Part shown: positions 42,731-51,913 of the stretch, one piece after another
Numbering within the stretch: the first letter of the stretch is position 1
How the letters are laid out: each line of letters opens with the position of its first letter
From: Acidobacterium sp. S8
GTDB taxonomy: Bacteria > Acidobacteriota > Terriglobia > Terriglobales > Acidobacteriaceae
Length of the DNA: 64,000 bases
Assembly (NCBI RefSeq): GCF_009765985.1
Contig: NZ_LMUM01000037.1
Span: forward strand, 256,113-320,112
Direction: 5' to 3'
Notes under the pieces: model-generated
Databases searched by the model: none
Seen by the model: the letters and a program-made list of their open reading frames with translations, nothing else
Told to the model about the DNA's origin: nothing
Program-made: the position numbers and the translations under genes

Positions 42731-43944
42731 GCCAGAAGACCGAAAACCTGCTGACGGTGCTCGACGTGGGAAGCGCGAAAACACGTGTGCTGGTGGCTGA
42801 ATTGCATGAAGGCGCGTTGCGTTTTCGCGGGTACGGCGAGACCGAATCGACCGGCATGCGCAAAGGACTTGTTGCCGACCTGAAAAATGCTACCCAGTCG
42901 ATCAACAAGGCAGCGACCACAGCCGAAGGCATGGCCATGGAAACGATTGACCACTGCGTAGTTGGTATCGGAGGCGGCCATATACGCGGACTCAACAGCC
43001 GCGGGGGCGTAAGCCTGGGAACGCGTCTGCGCGAGATCACCCGCGAAGATGTACGCGCTGCCGTCGATCGCGCCCGATCTGTGTCTCTGCCCAATGATCG
43101 CGAAATCATCCACCTGCTGCCGCAGCAGTTCATCCTCGACGAGCAGCCGGGAATTCATGATCCCGTCGGCATGGTGGGCAGCCGTCTTGAAGTGAACCTG
43201 CACATCTCGACCGCCTCGGCTTCCGCGCTGCAGAGCGTAGTTACCTGCGCGAATAAAGCAGGGCTTGAGGTGACGGAATCAGTTTTTGAAGCGATTGCCG
43301 CAGCCGAAGCGACCGTATCCGCCGATGAGCGCGAGCTTGGTTCATGCCTCATCGACATTGGAGCGGATTCGACCGAGCTGGTCGTCTTCTTTGAAGGTTC
43401 GGTTGCGCATACTTCGGTGATCCCGATCGGCGGCAGCCACTTCACTAATGATCTTGCCGTCGGCCTGCACATTTCTGTTCCGGAAGCGGAGTGGATCAAG
43501 TGCAATTACGGGCATGCCGTGGTGACCAGCGTCTCTTCGTCCAATGAAATCGAGTTGCAGGGAATGCCGGGGCACTCGCCGCGCACCGTCAGACAGCGCT
43601 ATATCAGCGAAATTCTCGAGCCTCGCGCCCGCGAGCTCTTCCAGTTGCTGCGCGAGAATCTGCGTCAGGGCGGAGTGCTGGAAGCGCTGGGCGCGGGCTG
43701 CGTACTCACCGGCGGTGGATCGCGTTTGCCGGGACTGCTCGACACCGCAGAGAGCCTGCTGCGTGTTCCAGCGCGTATCGGGACACCTGTGCCGCTTTCG
43801 CGCATGCCGGAAGAACTGATTGCACCGGAATATACAGCTTTAGTTGGAATGCTTTTGTATGCCCACCGCACCAGCGTGACCCGTGCGGCGGAAGACCAGG
43901 GACTGCGCGCAAAGCTGCGCGCCATCTTCGCAGGAAGTCTGTAG
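42727..43944 (+). CDS. ftsA: Cell division protein FtsA
   Basis: 405 residues, actin-like ATPase that anchors FtsZ to the membrane. The phosphate motif [20 protein letters not shown] opens the protein; the 1C domain and [20 protein letters not shown] follow. [20 protein letters not shown] near 200 and [20 protein letters not shown] near 318 are the other actin-fold motifs. The C-terminal amphipathic helix is short ([15 protein letters not shown]). Translation is coupled to ftsQ by an ATGA overlap, and ftsZ starts eight bases after its stop. Confidence 0.96.
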   Translation: MSQKTENLLTVLDVGSAKTRVLVAELHEGALRFRGYGETESTGMRKGLVADLKNATQSINKAATTAEGMAMETIDHCVVGIGGGHIRGLNSRGGVSLGTRLREITREDVRAAVDRARSVSLPNDREIIHLLPQQFILDEQPGIHDPVGMVGSRLEVNLHISTASASALQSVVTCANKAGLEVTESVFEAIAAAEATVSADERELGSCLIDIGADSTELVVFFEGSVAHTSVIPIGGSHFTNDLAVGLHISVPEAEWIKCNYGHAVVTSVSSSNEIELQGMPGHSPRTVRQRYISEILEPRARELFQLLRENLRQGGVLEALGAGCVLTGGGSRLPGLLDTAESLLRVPARIGTPVPLSRMPEELIAPEYTALVGMLLYAHRTSVTRAAEDQGLRAKLRAIFAGSL

Positions 43945-43952
43945 GAGCACAA

Positions 43953-45260
43953 ATGAACCCGTCAGAAGAAATCCGTATTCAGTACCACGAACAGCTCCCG
44001 CACGGAGCGAAGATCAAAGTCATCGGCGTCGGCGGCGGCGGCGGCAATGCCGTCAACCGCATGATTTCAGCCCGTGTCGAGGGCGTTGAATTCATCACCG
44101 CCAACACGGACGCGCAGGCGCTACAGCTTTCGCAGGCCCCGGTCAAGCTGCAGCTGGGAATGAAGCTCACCAGCGGTCTCGGTGCAGGCGCGAACCCTGA
44201 CGTGGGCCGCCGCGCTGCGCTCGAAGATTCGGAAAAGATCATCGAAGCGCTCGAAGGCGCCGACATGGTCTTTGTCACCGCCGGTATGGGCGGCGGCACA
44301 GGAACCGGCGCTGCTCCGGTCATCGCATCGCTTGCCAGCGAAATGGGCGCTCTGACGGTCGCTGTCGTGACGAGGCCTTTCGGTTTTGAGGGCAAGCGGC
44401 GCATGATGCAGGCCGACCGCGGCATGCAGGAGCTGCTCGACAGTGTCGACACGATGATCGTGATCCCCAATGAAAAGTTGCTGGCTGTCGCCAAGGATGC
44501 TGGCTTCTTCGAATCCTTCCGCATCGCCGATGACGTGCTCCGGCAGGGCGTTCAGGGCATTTCGGACATTATTACGATTCCGGGTATCATCAACCGCGAT
44601 TTTGCCGATGTAAAGACCACGATGGCAGGCATGGGTTACGCAGTCATGGGCACGGCGATGCGCGGAGGCGAAAACCGCGCGATCGAAGCAGCCCAGGCAG
44701 CTATGGCGTCACCGCTGCTTGAAGATGGAGCCATCGACGGAGCTAAGGGCATTCTCATCAATATCAGCGGATCCAGCTCACTGAAGCTGAGCGAGGTGAA
44801 TGAGGCTTCGACGTTGATTCAGAACGCGGCCCATGAAGATGCGAACATCATCTTCGGCGCGGTGCTCGATGAATCGATGGGCGACGATGTGAAGATCACC
44901 GTCATCGCCACCGGCTTCCGTCAGGATATGCCGGAGCGTCGTGAACGCATGCTGACTGCCGCATTGCGAACGACGTCTTCAGCCCGCGTCCATGTCGAGA
45001 CTCGCGGAGAAGGTGCGCTAGAAACGCCACGCTTTATGAGCGAGGACGAGAACGAAACGCCCCGCCGTAAGATCCCGGTCACTGTGGCGCCAGTTCCAGA
45101 ACCGGTCCATATTCCCGAACCGGTGCATCTCGCGGAGCCGGTAGCTGCGGTAGCTGTAGCCGAGCCTTTTCCGCCAATTGACGTTTTCGGGATCGCACAT
45201 GAGGAAGAATCGGGCGAAAATCTGGATATTCCTGCATTTATGCGCCGCGGGGGTTTGTAA
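43953..45260 (+). CDS. ftsZ: Cell division GTPase FtsZ
   Basis: 435 residues. The tubulin-like GTP-binding motifs are [19 protein letters not shown] near 20 and [20 protein letters not shown] near 108; the T7 synergy loop is [15 protein letters not shown]-like ([17 protein letters not shown]) near 208. A Pro/Glu-rich linker ([19 protein letters not shown]) follows, ending in the conserved tail [11 protein letters not shown] that binds FtsA. GGAG precedes the ATG at 43953. A structured stem follows the stop. Confidence 0.98.
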   Translation: MNPSEEIRIQYHEQLPHGAKIKVIGVGGGGGNAVNRMISARVEGVEFITANTDAQALQLSQAPVKLQLGMKLTSGLGAGANPDVGRRAALEDSEKIIEALEGADMVFVTAGMGGGTGTGAAPVIASLASEMGALTVAVVTRPFGFEGKRRMMQADRGMQELLDSVDTMIVIPNEKLLAVAKDAGFFESFRIADDVLRQGVQGISDIITIPGIINRDFADVKTTMAGMGYAVMGTAMRGGENRAIEAAQAAMASPLLEDGAIDGAKGILINISGSSSLKLSEVNEASTLIQNAAHEDANIIFGAVLDESMGDDVKITVIATGFRQDMPERRERMLTAALRTTSSARVHVETRGEGALETPRFMSEDENETPRRKIPVTVAPVPEPVHIPEPVHLAEPVAAVAVAEPFPPIDVFGIAHEEESGENLDIPAFMRRGGL

Positions 45261-45266
45261 AATAGA

Positions 45267-45313
45267 GATGGATGGGTATATTAGGGACATCGCTCGACCG
45301 AGCCCCATCCATC
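45267..45313. terminator. Nested hairpin downstream of ftsZ
   Basis: Perfect 10-bp outer arms GATGGATGGG (45267-45276) and CCCATCCATC (45304-45313) enclose an inner 5-bp stem GCTCG/CGAGC (45292-45303) abutting the right arm. It begins seven bases past the ftsZ stop and is followed by ATTTATAAAA rather than a clean U-run. It may terminate or attenuate before the PBP gene. The rest of the 200-base gap shows no gene. Confidence 0.5.
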
Positions 45314-45461
45314 ATTTATAAAATGAGTGTATTTCCCGGAGTGGAAACGAGATAGCCCATTTCGGAACCATCAGGGTAGGTTGGTAGTTTTGCAGGAAGT
45401 TCAGACTGTTTCTGTGCGTACGATGCAATTCAGAGTAGCTGAGCTCAGGATGGATCTATAG

Positions 45462-46703
45462 ATGAAACGCATAGCAAATTTCGCTCTCCTGTTAGGACTG
45501 GCCGCGTTGCCGGGATCGCTCTATGCCGGGGATACCAACACGACCCCGCATCATTCGACCCGCCACTCGCACGCGCATGTTCAGGAATCTGCAAATGCGA
45601 CCCAGCATATCTCGCATCTTCAGCACAGCCGTCGGGCGGCATCTACGGCTGCGGTGAGCCATGGGCATGTTCGCCACGCCAGCCTGACAAGCCGGCATCA
45701 TCGCTCCTATGAACGGTTTACTGGAAACTCATTTACCGATATCGATATTACGAACAGCGATCTGATTGGCGGAGAAGATCCCGTGGTCCGGCAGGCGGCT
45801 ATCGACGCGCTGGGAAATATGAACGGCACCGTAGTCGCCATTGACCCCAGCAATGGCCGCATCCTGGCGATGGTCAACCAGAAGCTGGCCCTTTCGAGCG
45901 GTGCAGAGCCCTGCTCGACCATTAAGGTTTCAGTTGCATTGGCCGCTCTCGAGGAAGGCATCATCACCAAGGACACGCCGGTGAATCTTGGCGGTTCCTA
46001 TCATATGAACCTGACCGAGGCCCTCGCACATTCCAACAATCTCTATTTTGAGACGCTGGGCCGCCGGCTTGGTTTTGAGCGCGTTCGCCACTACGCCAAC
46101 CAGTTCGGCCTGGGTGAACTGGCCGGTTACAACATACCCAATGAGCAGCTTGGCATCTACCCCGACCAGGAGTTGCCGGAAAGCAAGGGCGGCGTAGGCC
46201 GTATGTGCTCTTTCGGCGAGAGCGTTTCGATGACGCCCCTGCAACTCGGTGCGCTGGTCTCAGCTGTCGCCAACGGCGGAACTCTGTATTATCTGCAGCA
46301 CCCAACGACCGTAGATGAAGTCACCAATTATCAGCCGCGCATCAAGCGCACACTCGATATCGGCAAAATCATCCCGGAGATTCAGGACGGCATGCACGCA
46401 GCGGTTCAATACGGCACTGCGCGTTCGCTGAAGGCCAACTTCAATCAGTTTCCGGTGATGGGTAAGACCGGTACCTGCTCCGATAACGGCACCCGCTTTG
46501 GCTGGTTCGCCTCTTATGCCGATACGCAGTACGGCCGCATCGTCACCGTCTTCTTCCTCGAAGGCGGACGCCCGACCTTCGGACCAAAGGCCGCCGAACT
46601 GACTGGCCTTTTCTACCGCAACCTGTGGGATAAGAGCTACTTCGCGGCCAAGCAGCCTGCGGAAACGACGACCGCGAAGACGGCTTTCGGAGTCAGCGAA
46701 TAA
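45462..46703 (+). CDS. PBP-like transpeptidase with a His-rich N-terminal segment
   Basis: 413 residues. A signal peptide (about 1-22) is followed by a segment with 13 His between residues 30 and 80. The penicillin-binding transpeptidase domain begins near 110 (NGTVVAIDPSNGRILAMVNQ). Active-site motifs are SxxK in EPCSTIKVSVALAALEEG, SxN in EALAHSNNLYFETLGRRLGF and KTG in FPVMGKTGTCSDNGTRFGWF. It lacks the usual N-terminal dimerisation domain of class B PBPs and any glycosyltransferase domain. Just downstream of ftsZ it may act in septal wall synthesis. A strong terminator follows. Confidence 0.88.
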   Translation: MKRIANFALLLGLAALPGSLYAGDTNTTPHHSTRHSHAHVQESANATQHISHLQHSRRAASTAAVSHGHVRHASLTSRHHRSYERFTGNSFTDIDITNSDLIGGEDPVVRQAAIDALGNMNGTVVAIDPSNGRILAMVNQKLALSSGAEPCSTIKVSVALAALEEGIITKDTPVNLGGSYHMNLTEALAHSNNLYFETLGRRLGFERVRHYANQFGLGELAGYNIPNEQLGIYPDQELPESKGGVGRMCSFGESVSMTPLQLGALVSAVANGGTLYYLQHPTTVDEVTNYQPRIKRTLDIGKIIPEIQDGMHAAVQYGTARSLKANFNQFPVMGKTGTCSDNGTRFGWFASYADTQYGRIVTVFFLEGGRPTFGPKAAELTGLFYRNLWDKSYFAAKQPAETTTAKTAFGVSE

Positions 46704-46723
46704 CGCATCTCAACTTGCGACAG

Positions 46724-46750
46724 AACGGCCTCCACATCGGAGGCCGTTTT
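46724..46750 (+). terminator. Intrinsic terminator after the PBP gene
   Basis: AACGGCCTCC (46724-46733) pairs with GGAGGCCGTT (46739-46748) around ACATC and runs into TTTT. It is about 20 bases past the stop. Confidence 0.85.
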
Positions 46751-46773
46751 CATTCAGTTACTATTTTCAGGAC

Positions 46774-48363
46774 ATGAAAATTCTCACCGCAGACGAGATG
46801 CGCGCCGCAGACCGCGTAACCACAGACCATTACGCAGTGCCTTCGCTTGAACTGATGGAGCACGCCGGGCACGCGGTCGCCCGCTTCGTGCTGGCCGAAT
46901 TCCCGCAGGCGGAGCGGATCACCGTCCTCTGCGGCAAGGGCAACAATGGCGGCGATGGATTTGTAGCGGCGCGTGCACTCGCCGCAGCAGGGCGTAAGGT
47001 AAAGGTGCTGTTGCTTGGCTATCCCGCAGATCTGAAGGGCGATGCGAAAGAAATGTTCGAGCGCATGGAGCTGGCGCCCGTTCTCGCGCCGGACGAAGCC
47101 GCACTTGACTCCGCCCAGATCATCGATCTGTTGAAGGAGTCGGATCTCTTTCTCGACGCGGTTGTGGGCACAGGTTTCAAGCCTCCGCTCAAGGGAGTGG
47201 CGCTGGCGTTGCGCAATCGCATCAACAGCCTTGTTGCTCCTGTCGTGGCCGTCGATCTGCCGTCGGGTTGGGACGCGGATTCTCGCGAGTATCTGGCCGA
47301 CGGTGCTTATCGCGCCGACGCTGTGGTGACCTTCACCGCCCCGAAGCTTGCCCATGTTTGCGGCAACCTGACAGACAGCGCGCATAAGCCAATCGTCGTT
47401 GCGGGAATCGGCTCACCGGATGAGGCGATCACGTCCGAATTGAACCTCACATGGGCGGGAGCCTCGAAGCGCGTGACAGAGACACCGCGTCCCGCCGAGA
47501 GCAATAAAGGTAAATACGGCCACGTGCTGGTCATCGGAGGCTCTTACGGCAAAGCAGGCGCACCTTCGATGGCTTCGCTGGCCGCGTTACGCACGGGCGC
47601 TGGATTGGTCACCGCAGCAGTAGCCCAGCCCATTCTTGACGCTGTCGCGCGCATCACTCCGGAGCTGATGACGATTCCTCTTCGCGCAGGTAGCCAGGGC
47701 GAGATCAGCAGCAGCAATCTTGACGCCGATACTCTGAAAGAACTCCTCGACAAGAAAACCGTGCTCGCTATAGGCCCCGGTCTTGGGCAATCGCCTGAAA
47801 CCGAAGCCTTTCTTCTCGGACTGCTAGAGAAAACAAATCTTCCCACTGTTCTCGATGCAGATGCTCTCAACATCCTCGCCAAACACAAAGAAAAAATCGA
47901 TGGACGTAACCGATTGCTAGTGCTGACACCTCATCCGGGAGAAATGGCGCGGCTCGCCGGCATCAGCACCAGCGAAGTACAGGCCAACCGTGAGCCGCTG
48001 GCCCGTGAATTTGCGATGAACCATCGCGTCACGCTCGTACTCAAAGGTTGGCGTACCTTGATTGCCCATCCTGATGGCAGCATCGCCATCAACACCACTG
48101 GAAACCCCGGCATGGCGAAGGGAGGCAGCGGAGACATTCTCACCGGCATCGTCGCTGCGATGCTGGCGCAATACCCGCACCTTGCAGGTGAGGCAGTGAA
48201 CGCCGCTGTTTACCTCCACGGCCTCGCCGCCGACTTTGCCGTGCGTGAACAGGATGAGCACACTTTGCTGGCGACCGACACCATCGCGCATCTTTCAACA
48301 GCTTTTCGCTTTCGTTCCGAGGACAAAGGCGGGTATGTTTGGATACAGGGGATGCCACGATGA
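46774..48363 (+). CDS. nnr: Bifunctional NAD(P)H-hydrate epimerase / ADP-dependent dehydratase
   Basis: 529 residues that repair hydrated NAD(P)H. The N-terminal epimerase (YjeF_N, about 1-210) shows LCGKGNNGGDGFVAARAL and the catalytic DLPSGWDADS. The C-terminal dehydratase (about 225-510) shows VIGGSYGKAGAPSMASLAAL, VLDADALNIL, VLTPHPGEMARLAGIS and PGMAKGGSGDILTGIVAAML. Both halves look complete. The ATG at 46774 sits after the PBP terminator. The stop overlaps the tsaE start (ATGA), a common arrangement. Confidence 0.95.
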   Translation: MKILTADEMRAADRVTTDHYAVPSLELMEHAGHAVARFVLAEFPQAERITVLCGKGNNGGDGFVAARALAAAGRKVKVLLLGYPADLKGDAKEMFERMELAPVLAPDEAALDSAQIIDLLKESDLFLDAVVGTGFKPPLKGVALALRNRINSLVAPVVAVDLPSGWDADSREYLADGAYRADAVVTFTAPKLAHVCGNLTDSAHKPIVVAGIGSPDEAITSELNLTWAGASKRVTETPRPAESNKGKYGHVLVIGGSYGKAGAPSMASLAALRTGAGLVTAAVAQPILDAVARITPELMTIPLRAGSQGEISSSNLDADTLKELLDKKTVLAIGPGLGQSPETEAFLLGLLEKTNLPTVLDADALNILAKHKEKIDGRNRLLVLTPHPGEMARLAGISTSEVQANREPLAREFAMNHRVTLVLKGWRTLIAHPDGSIAINTTGNPGMAKGGSGDILTGIVAAMLAQYPHLAGEAVNAAVYLHGLAADFAVREQDEHTLLATDTIAHLSTAFRFRSEDKGGYVWIQGMPR

Positions 48364-48836
48364 CACAGGCGACAGGCACGAAAGTCCACGAGTTCGAGAC
48401 AAACAACGCCGCCGACACGATTCGTGCAGGCCACGAAATCGCGAAATTGCTCACGCCCCCCAAGTTTCTCATCCTGAAGGGCGACCTCGGCGCGGGCAAG
48501 ACTACGCTCGTCAAAGGCATCGCCGAAGCACTCGACGCCGCCGATCCGGATGAAGTCACGAGCCCTACCTTCACGCTCATCCATGAATATGAAGGCACGA
48601 GGCATGAGCACGGTAAAGACGAGCCAGTGTTGCTCTACCATCTCGATCTGTATCGAATCGAGCAGGAGCGCCAACTCGATTCGCTCGGACTTGACGAAAT
48701 TGCGACGCCCGACAGCATCGTGCTCGTCGAATGGGGAGACAAATTTCCAAGTGTTGCCAAGCGCAGCAATGGCGAGATTGTGATGAAGTCTACTGGCGGC
48801 GATTCGCGCAAAATCACGCTGACCCTAAAAGACTAG
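48360..48836 (+). CDS. tsaE: tRNA threonylcarbamoyladenosine biosynthesis ATPase TsaE
   Basis: About 158 residues. Walker A FLILKGDLGAGKTTLVKGI is followed by VTSPTFTLIHEYEG, LLYHLDLYRIEQERQLDSLG and SIVLVEWGDKFPSVAK, the family's nucleotide and TsaB/TsaD contact segments. It drives turnover of the t6A-synthesis complex. The ATG at 48360 overlaps the nnr stop (ATGA); an in-frame ATG at 48339 would extend into nnr. The 207 bases after it carry dispersed-repeat copy 4. Confidence 0.94.
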   Translation: MTQATGTKVHEFETNNAADTIRAGHEIAKLLTPPKFLILKGDLGAGKTTLVKGIAEALDAADPDEVTSPTFTLIHEYEGTRHEHGKDEPVLLYHLDLYRIEQERQLDSLGLDEIATPDSIVLVEWGDKFPSVAKRSNGEIVMKSTGGDSRKITLTLKD

Positions 48837-48884
48837 AGCTTCCGTACGAATGCCGTCGTTCAGAAAGACTAGCTTCCGAATGCT

Positions 48885-48976
48885 GTCATTCTGAGCGTAG
48901 CGAAGAATCCAGAAGAACCGCCAGCGTAGTTGCATCCGTCAGCGATCTTTGGATTCTTCGCTGCGTTCGGAATGAC
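48885..48976. repeat. Dispersed palindromic repeat, copy 4 (full inverted form)
   Basis: A 27-base left arm (48885-48911, starting GTCATTCTGAGCGTAGCG) matches the reverse complement of a right arm (48950-48976, ending GCTGCGTTCGGAATGAC) at 24 of 27 bases. It lies between tsaE and the ethanolamine permease gene. A partial extra core (CCGTCGTTCAGA) is about 25 bases upstream. Confidence 0.8.
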
Positions 48977-49043
48977 GTCACTCACGATGAGGGATCTTTT
49001 TCTCTAGCGCCCGCGGCTCTTATCATCCACAATCTGATAAAGG

Positions 49044-50459
49044 ATGAAACCAGCAAGCGTGTCGCAAGCCATCGAAACGCCTCCTATCACCGCACATCAT
49101 GATCTGAAACAGACGCTCGGCACCTGGCAGCTTTGGGGCATCGCAGTCGGCCTCGTCATATCCGGCGAATACTTCGGGTGGAGCTATGGATGGGCGAGCG
49201 CAGGTACGCTCGGCTTCCTTGTAACGTCGCTGGTGATCGCAGCGATGTATGCGACCTTCATCTTCAGCTTCACTGAATTGACCTGTTCCATCCCTCACGC
49301 CGGCGGCCCTTTTGCCTATGCGCGTGCTGCCTTCGGTCCTATCGGCGGATACTTTGCAGGCGCGGCTACGCTGGTGGAGTTTGTCTTTGCTCCGCCGGCC
49401 ATTGCATTGGCAATCGGTGCTTACCTCAATGTGCAATTTCCGGCGCTGGCTCCAAAACACGCCGCGCTCGGCGCGTATCTCGTCTTCATGGCGCTCAACA
49501 TCATCGGTGTGCAGATAGCCGCCGCCTTTGAGCTTCTGGTCACACTGCTGGCGATTTTCGAACTGTTAGTCTTTATGGCCGTGGTCACACCCGGCTTTCA
49601 TTTCGCCAATTTTCTTCGCGGTGGGTGGGCGGGCAGCGATCATCTCACTTTGCATGCTGTGCCCGGAATCTTTGCGGCGATCCCGTTTGCGATCTGGTTC
49701 TTTCTTGCGATTGAAGGCGTCGCCATGGCCGCTGAAGAAGCGAAAGATCCGAAGCGATCGATTCCAATTGCATATATCGCAGGCATCGTTACGCTGGTGG
49801 CGCTTGCGTTAGGCGTAATGATTTTCGCCGGCTCCGCAGGCGATTGGACCAAGCTCGCCAATATTAACGATCCGCTGCCGCAGGCGATGAAGATAGTCGT
49901 CGGGGTGCGGAGTGGATGGCTGCACATGCTGGTCTGGCTCGGACTCTTCGGGCTGATCGCCTCCTTTCACGGCATCATTCTCGGCTACTCGCGGCAGATA
50001 TTTGCCCTCGCACGTGCCGGCTACCTCCCGCGTTTTCTCGCGAGTATCCATCCGCGCTTCAAGACGCCCTGGCTCGCCATTCTCGCCGGAGGAGCAGTTG
50101 GCATCGCCGCCATCTACAGCGATCAGCTCATCACCTTCGGCGGCCAGACGCTGACGGCGAACATCGTCACCATGTCGGTCTTCGGCGCCATCCTGATGTA
50201 TATCCTCAGCATGCTGGCCCTCTTTCGCCTGCGCACGACGCGTCCCGATTTGCATCGCAGCTATAAAGCGCCGCTCTATCCATTCTTTCCTGCGTTTGCG
50301 CTGATTTGCTCCATTCTCTGCATGGGGACGATGCTTTATTACAATCGCCTTGTCGCGCTGGTCTTTCTAGGGTTACTGGCCGCGGGATTCATCTACTTCC
50401 TGCTTACTCGCCGCCAGCGCGAACACGCAGCCGACTCAACACCACTGTCATCGTCCTGA
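49044..50459 (+). CDS. eat: Ethanolamine permease (APC superfamily)
   Basis: 471 residues with about twelve transmembrane helices. The segments VISGEYFGWSYGWASAGTLG and IPHAGGPFAYARAAFGPIGG closely follow ethanolamine permeases of the amino-acid/polyamine family, and the gene is next to eutB/eutC. It imports ethanolamine for the lyase. An ATG at 49044 after ATCTGATAAAGGATG provides the start. The final codons (SSS, stop 50457-50459) lie inside copy 5 of the dispersed repeat. Confidence 0.9.
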   Translation: MKPASVSQAIETPPITAHHDLKQTLGTWQLWGIAVGLVISGEYFGWSYGWASAGTLGFLVTSLVIAAMYATFIFSFTELTCSIPHAGGPFAYARAAFGPIGGYFAGAATLVEFVFAPPAIALAIGAYLNVQFPALAPKHAALGAYLVFMALNIIGVQIAAAFELLVTLLAIFELLVFMAVVTPGFHFANFLRGGWAGSDHLTLHAVPGIFAAIPFAIWFFLAIEGVAMAAEEAKDPKRSIPIAYIAGIVTLVALALGVMIFAGSAGDWTKLANINDPLPQAMKIVVGVRSGWLHMLVWLGLFGLIASFHGIILGYSRQIFALARAGYLPRFLASIHPRFKTPWLAILAGGAVGIAAIYSDQLITFGGQTLTANIVTMSVFGAILMYILSMLALFRLRTTRPDLHRSYKAPLYPFFPAFALICSILCMGTMLYYNRLVALVFLGLLAAGFIYFLLTRRQREHAADSTPLSSS

Positions 50460-50484
50460 GCGCAGCGAAGTCGAAGGATCTCGA
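50446..50484. repeat. Dispersed repeat, copy 5, overlapping the eat stop codon
   Basis: GTCATCGTCCTGAGCGCAGC followed by GAAGTCGAAGGATC is a variant of the common core with a three-base insertion. It supplies the last codons and stop of the ethanolamine permease and fills most of the gap before eutB. Confidence 0.5.
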
Positions 50485-50500
50485 GTTTGCTTCGATCGGC

Positions 50501-51913
50501 ATGAATGCAAAGCCTTACACTATCTGTGACATCATGGCCTACACGCACACCATCGGTAGCCGAATCTGGCGCTTCAACGGCCTGAAGACGCTGCTTGCCA
50601 AGGCGAGCCCTGCACGCTCCGGCGACGAGCTGGCCGGTGTCGCAGCGGAAAGCGAAGAAGAACGCATGGCTGCGCGCATGGCATTGGCCGATGTTCCGCT
50701 GAAGCACTTCCTCGAAGAAGCTGTAATTTCCTATGAATCCGATGAAGTCACGCGGCTTATTTTCGATACGCATGATGCCGGAGCCTTCTCCGAGATCGGC
50801 CATCTCACGGTGGGCGATTTTCGCAACTGGCTGCTCAGCCACGCAACCGATACCGAGACGCTCACGCGCATCGCACCAGCCATTACGCCGGAGATGGCCG
50901 CAGCTGTTTCCAAGTTGATGCGCAATCAGGATCTGATTCTCGTCGCGCAGAAATGCCGCGTCGTCACGCGTTTTCGCAACACCATCGGACTACCGGGACA
51001 GATGTCAGTGCGCCTGCAGCCGAATCATCCGACTGACGATGCTAAAGGCATCGCGGCATCGATGCTCGACGGATTGCTCTATGGCTGCGGAGATGCCGTC
51101 ATCGGCATCAACCCCGCCAGCGACAGCTTGAGCGCTGTGATAACGCTGCTCGATATGCTGGACAAATTTCGTGAGCGGTATGAAGTGCCAACGCAGTCAT
51201 GCGTCCTCACGCATGTGACGACGACGATACAGGCAATCGAACAGGGCGCACCCGTCGATCTTGTCTTTCAATCCATCGCCGGAACAGAAAAAGCAAATGC
51301 CAGCTTTGGCGTCAATTTGACCCTGCTCAAGGAAGCGCACGAAGCGGGATTGTCTTTGAGTCGTGGAACCGTCGGCAATAACGTGATGTACTTCGAAACG
51401 GGGCAGGGAAGTGCTCTCTCTGCCGATGCGCACCACGGCGTCGATCAGCAGACCTGCGAAGCACGCGCATATGCTGTTGCGCGTGCCTTCAGCCCGCTGC
51501 TGGTAAACACAGTAGTGGGATTTATCGGACCTGAATATCTATACGACGGCAAGCAGATCACGCGCGCGGGATTGGAAGATCACTTCTGCGGCAAGCTACT
51601 CGGACTGCCCATGGGCTGCGACATCTGCTACACCAACCACGCCGAGGCCGATCAGGATGATATGGACACGCTGCTCACGTTGCTGGCCGTCGCAGGCGTG
51701 AACTTCATCATGGGAGTCCCCGGAGCCGACGACATCATGCTCAACTACCAGAGCACATCCTTTCACGACGCGCTGTATGTGCGTAGCGTTCTCGGACTAA
51801 AACGAGCGCCGGAGTTTGAGGCATGGCTGGAAAAAATGGGCATCACCAGCCAGGATGGCAACCTCTCAGAACGCCTGCTGCCTGGCGCTGCGCGATTGCT
51901 CGAAAGTGCATGA
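50501..51913 (+). CDS. eutB: Ethanolamine ammonia-lyase large subunit
   Basis: About 470 residues; the adenosylcobalamin-dependent enzyme that turns ethanolamine into acetaldehyde and ammonia. RSGDELAGVAAESEEERMAA, TIGLPGQMSVRLQPNHPTDD, YGCGDAVIGINPASDSLSAV, FETGQGSALSADAHHGVDQQ, FIGPEYLYDGKQITRAGLED and MGCDICYTNHAEADQDDMDT are all close to known EutB segments. The ATG at 50501 was chosen; one at 50534 (MAYTHTIGSR) is also possible and the ribosome-binding site is weak for both. The frame is open upstream into eat, but that part is not EutB-like. The stop overlaps the eutC start. Confidence 0.94.
   Translation: MNAKPYTICDIMAYTHTIGSRIWRFNGLKTLLAKASPARSGDELAGVAAESEEERMAARMALADVPLKHFLEEAVISYESDEVTRLIFDTHDAGAFSEIGHLTVGDFRNWLLSHATDTETLTRIAPAITPEMAAAVSKLMRNQDLILVAQKCRVVTRFRNTIGLPGQMSVRLQPNHPTDDAKGIAASMLDGLLYGCGDAVIGINPASDSLSAVITLLDMLDKFRERYEVPTQSCVLTHVTTTIQAIEQGAPVDLVFQSIAGTEKANASFGVNLTLLKEAHEAGLSLSRGTVGNNVMYFETGQGSALSADAHHGVDQQTCEARAYAVARAFSPLLVNTVVGFIGPEYLYDGKQITRAGLEDHFCGKLLGLPMGCDICYTNHAEADQDDMDTLLTLLAVAGVNFIMGVPGADDIMLNYQSTSFHDALYVRSVLGLKRAPEFEAWLEKMGITSQDGNLSERLLPGAARLLESA

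Noticed and set aside
50306-50500. N-terminal extension of EutB inside the permease gene
   Set aside because: The extra residues are unlike EutB, and read through the permease and the repeat.
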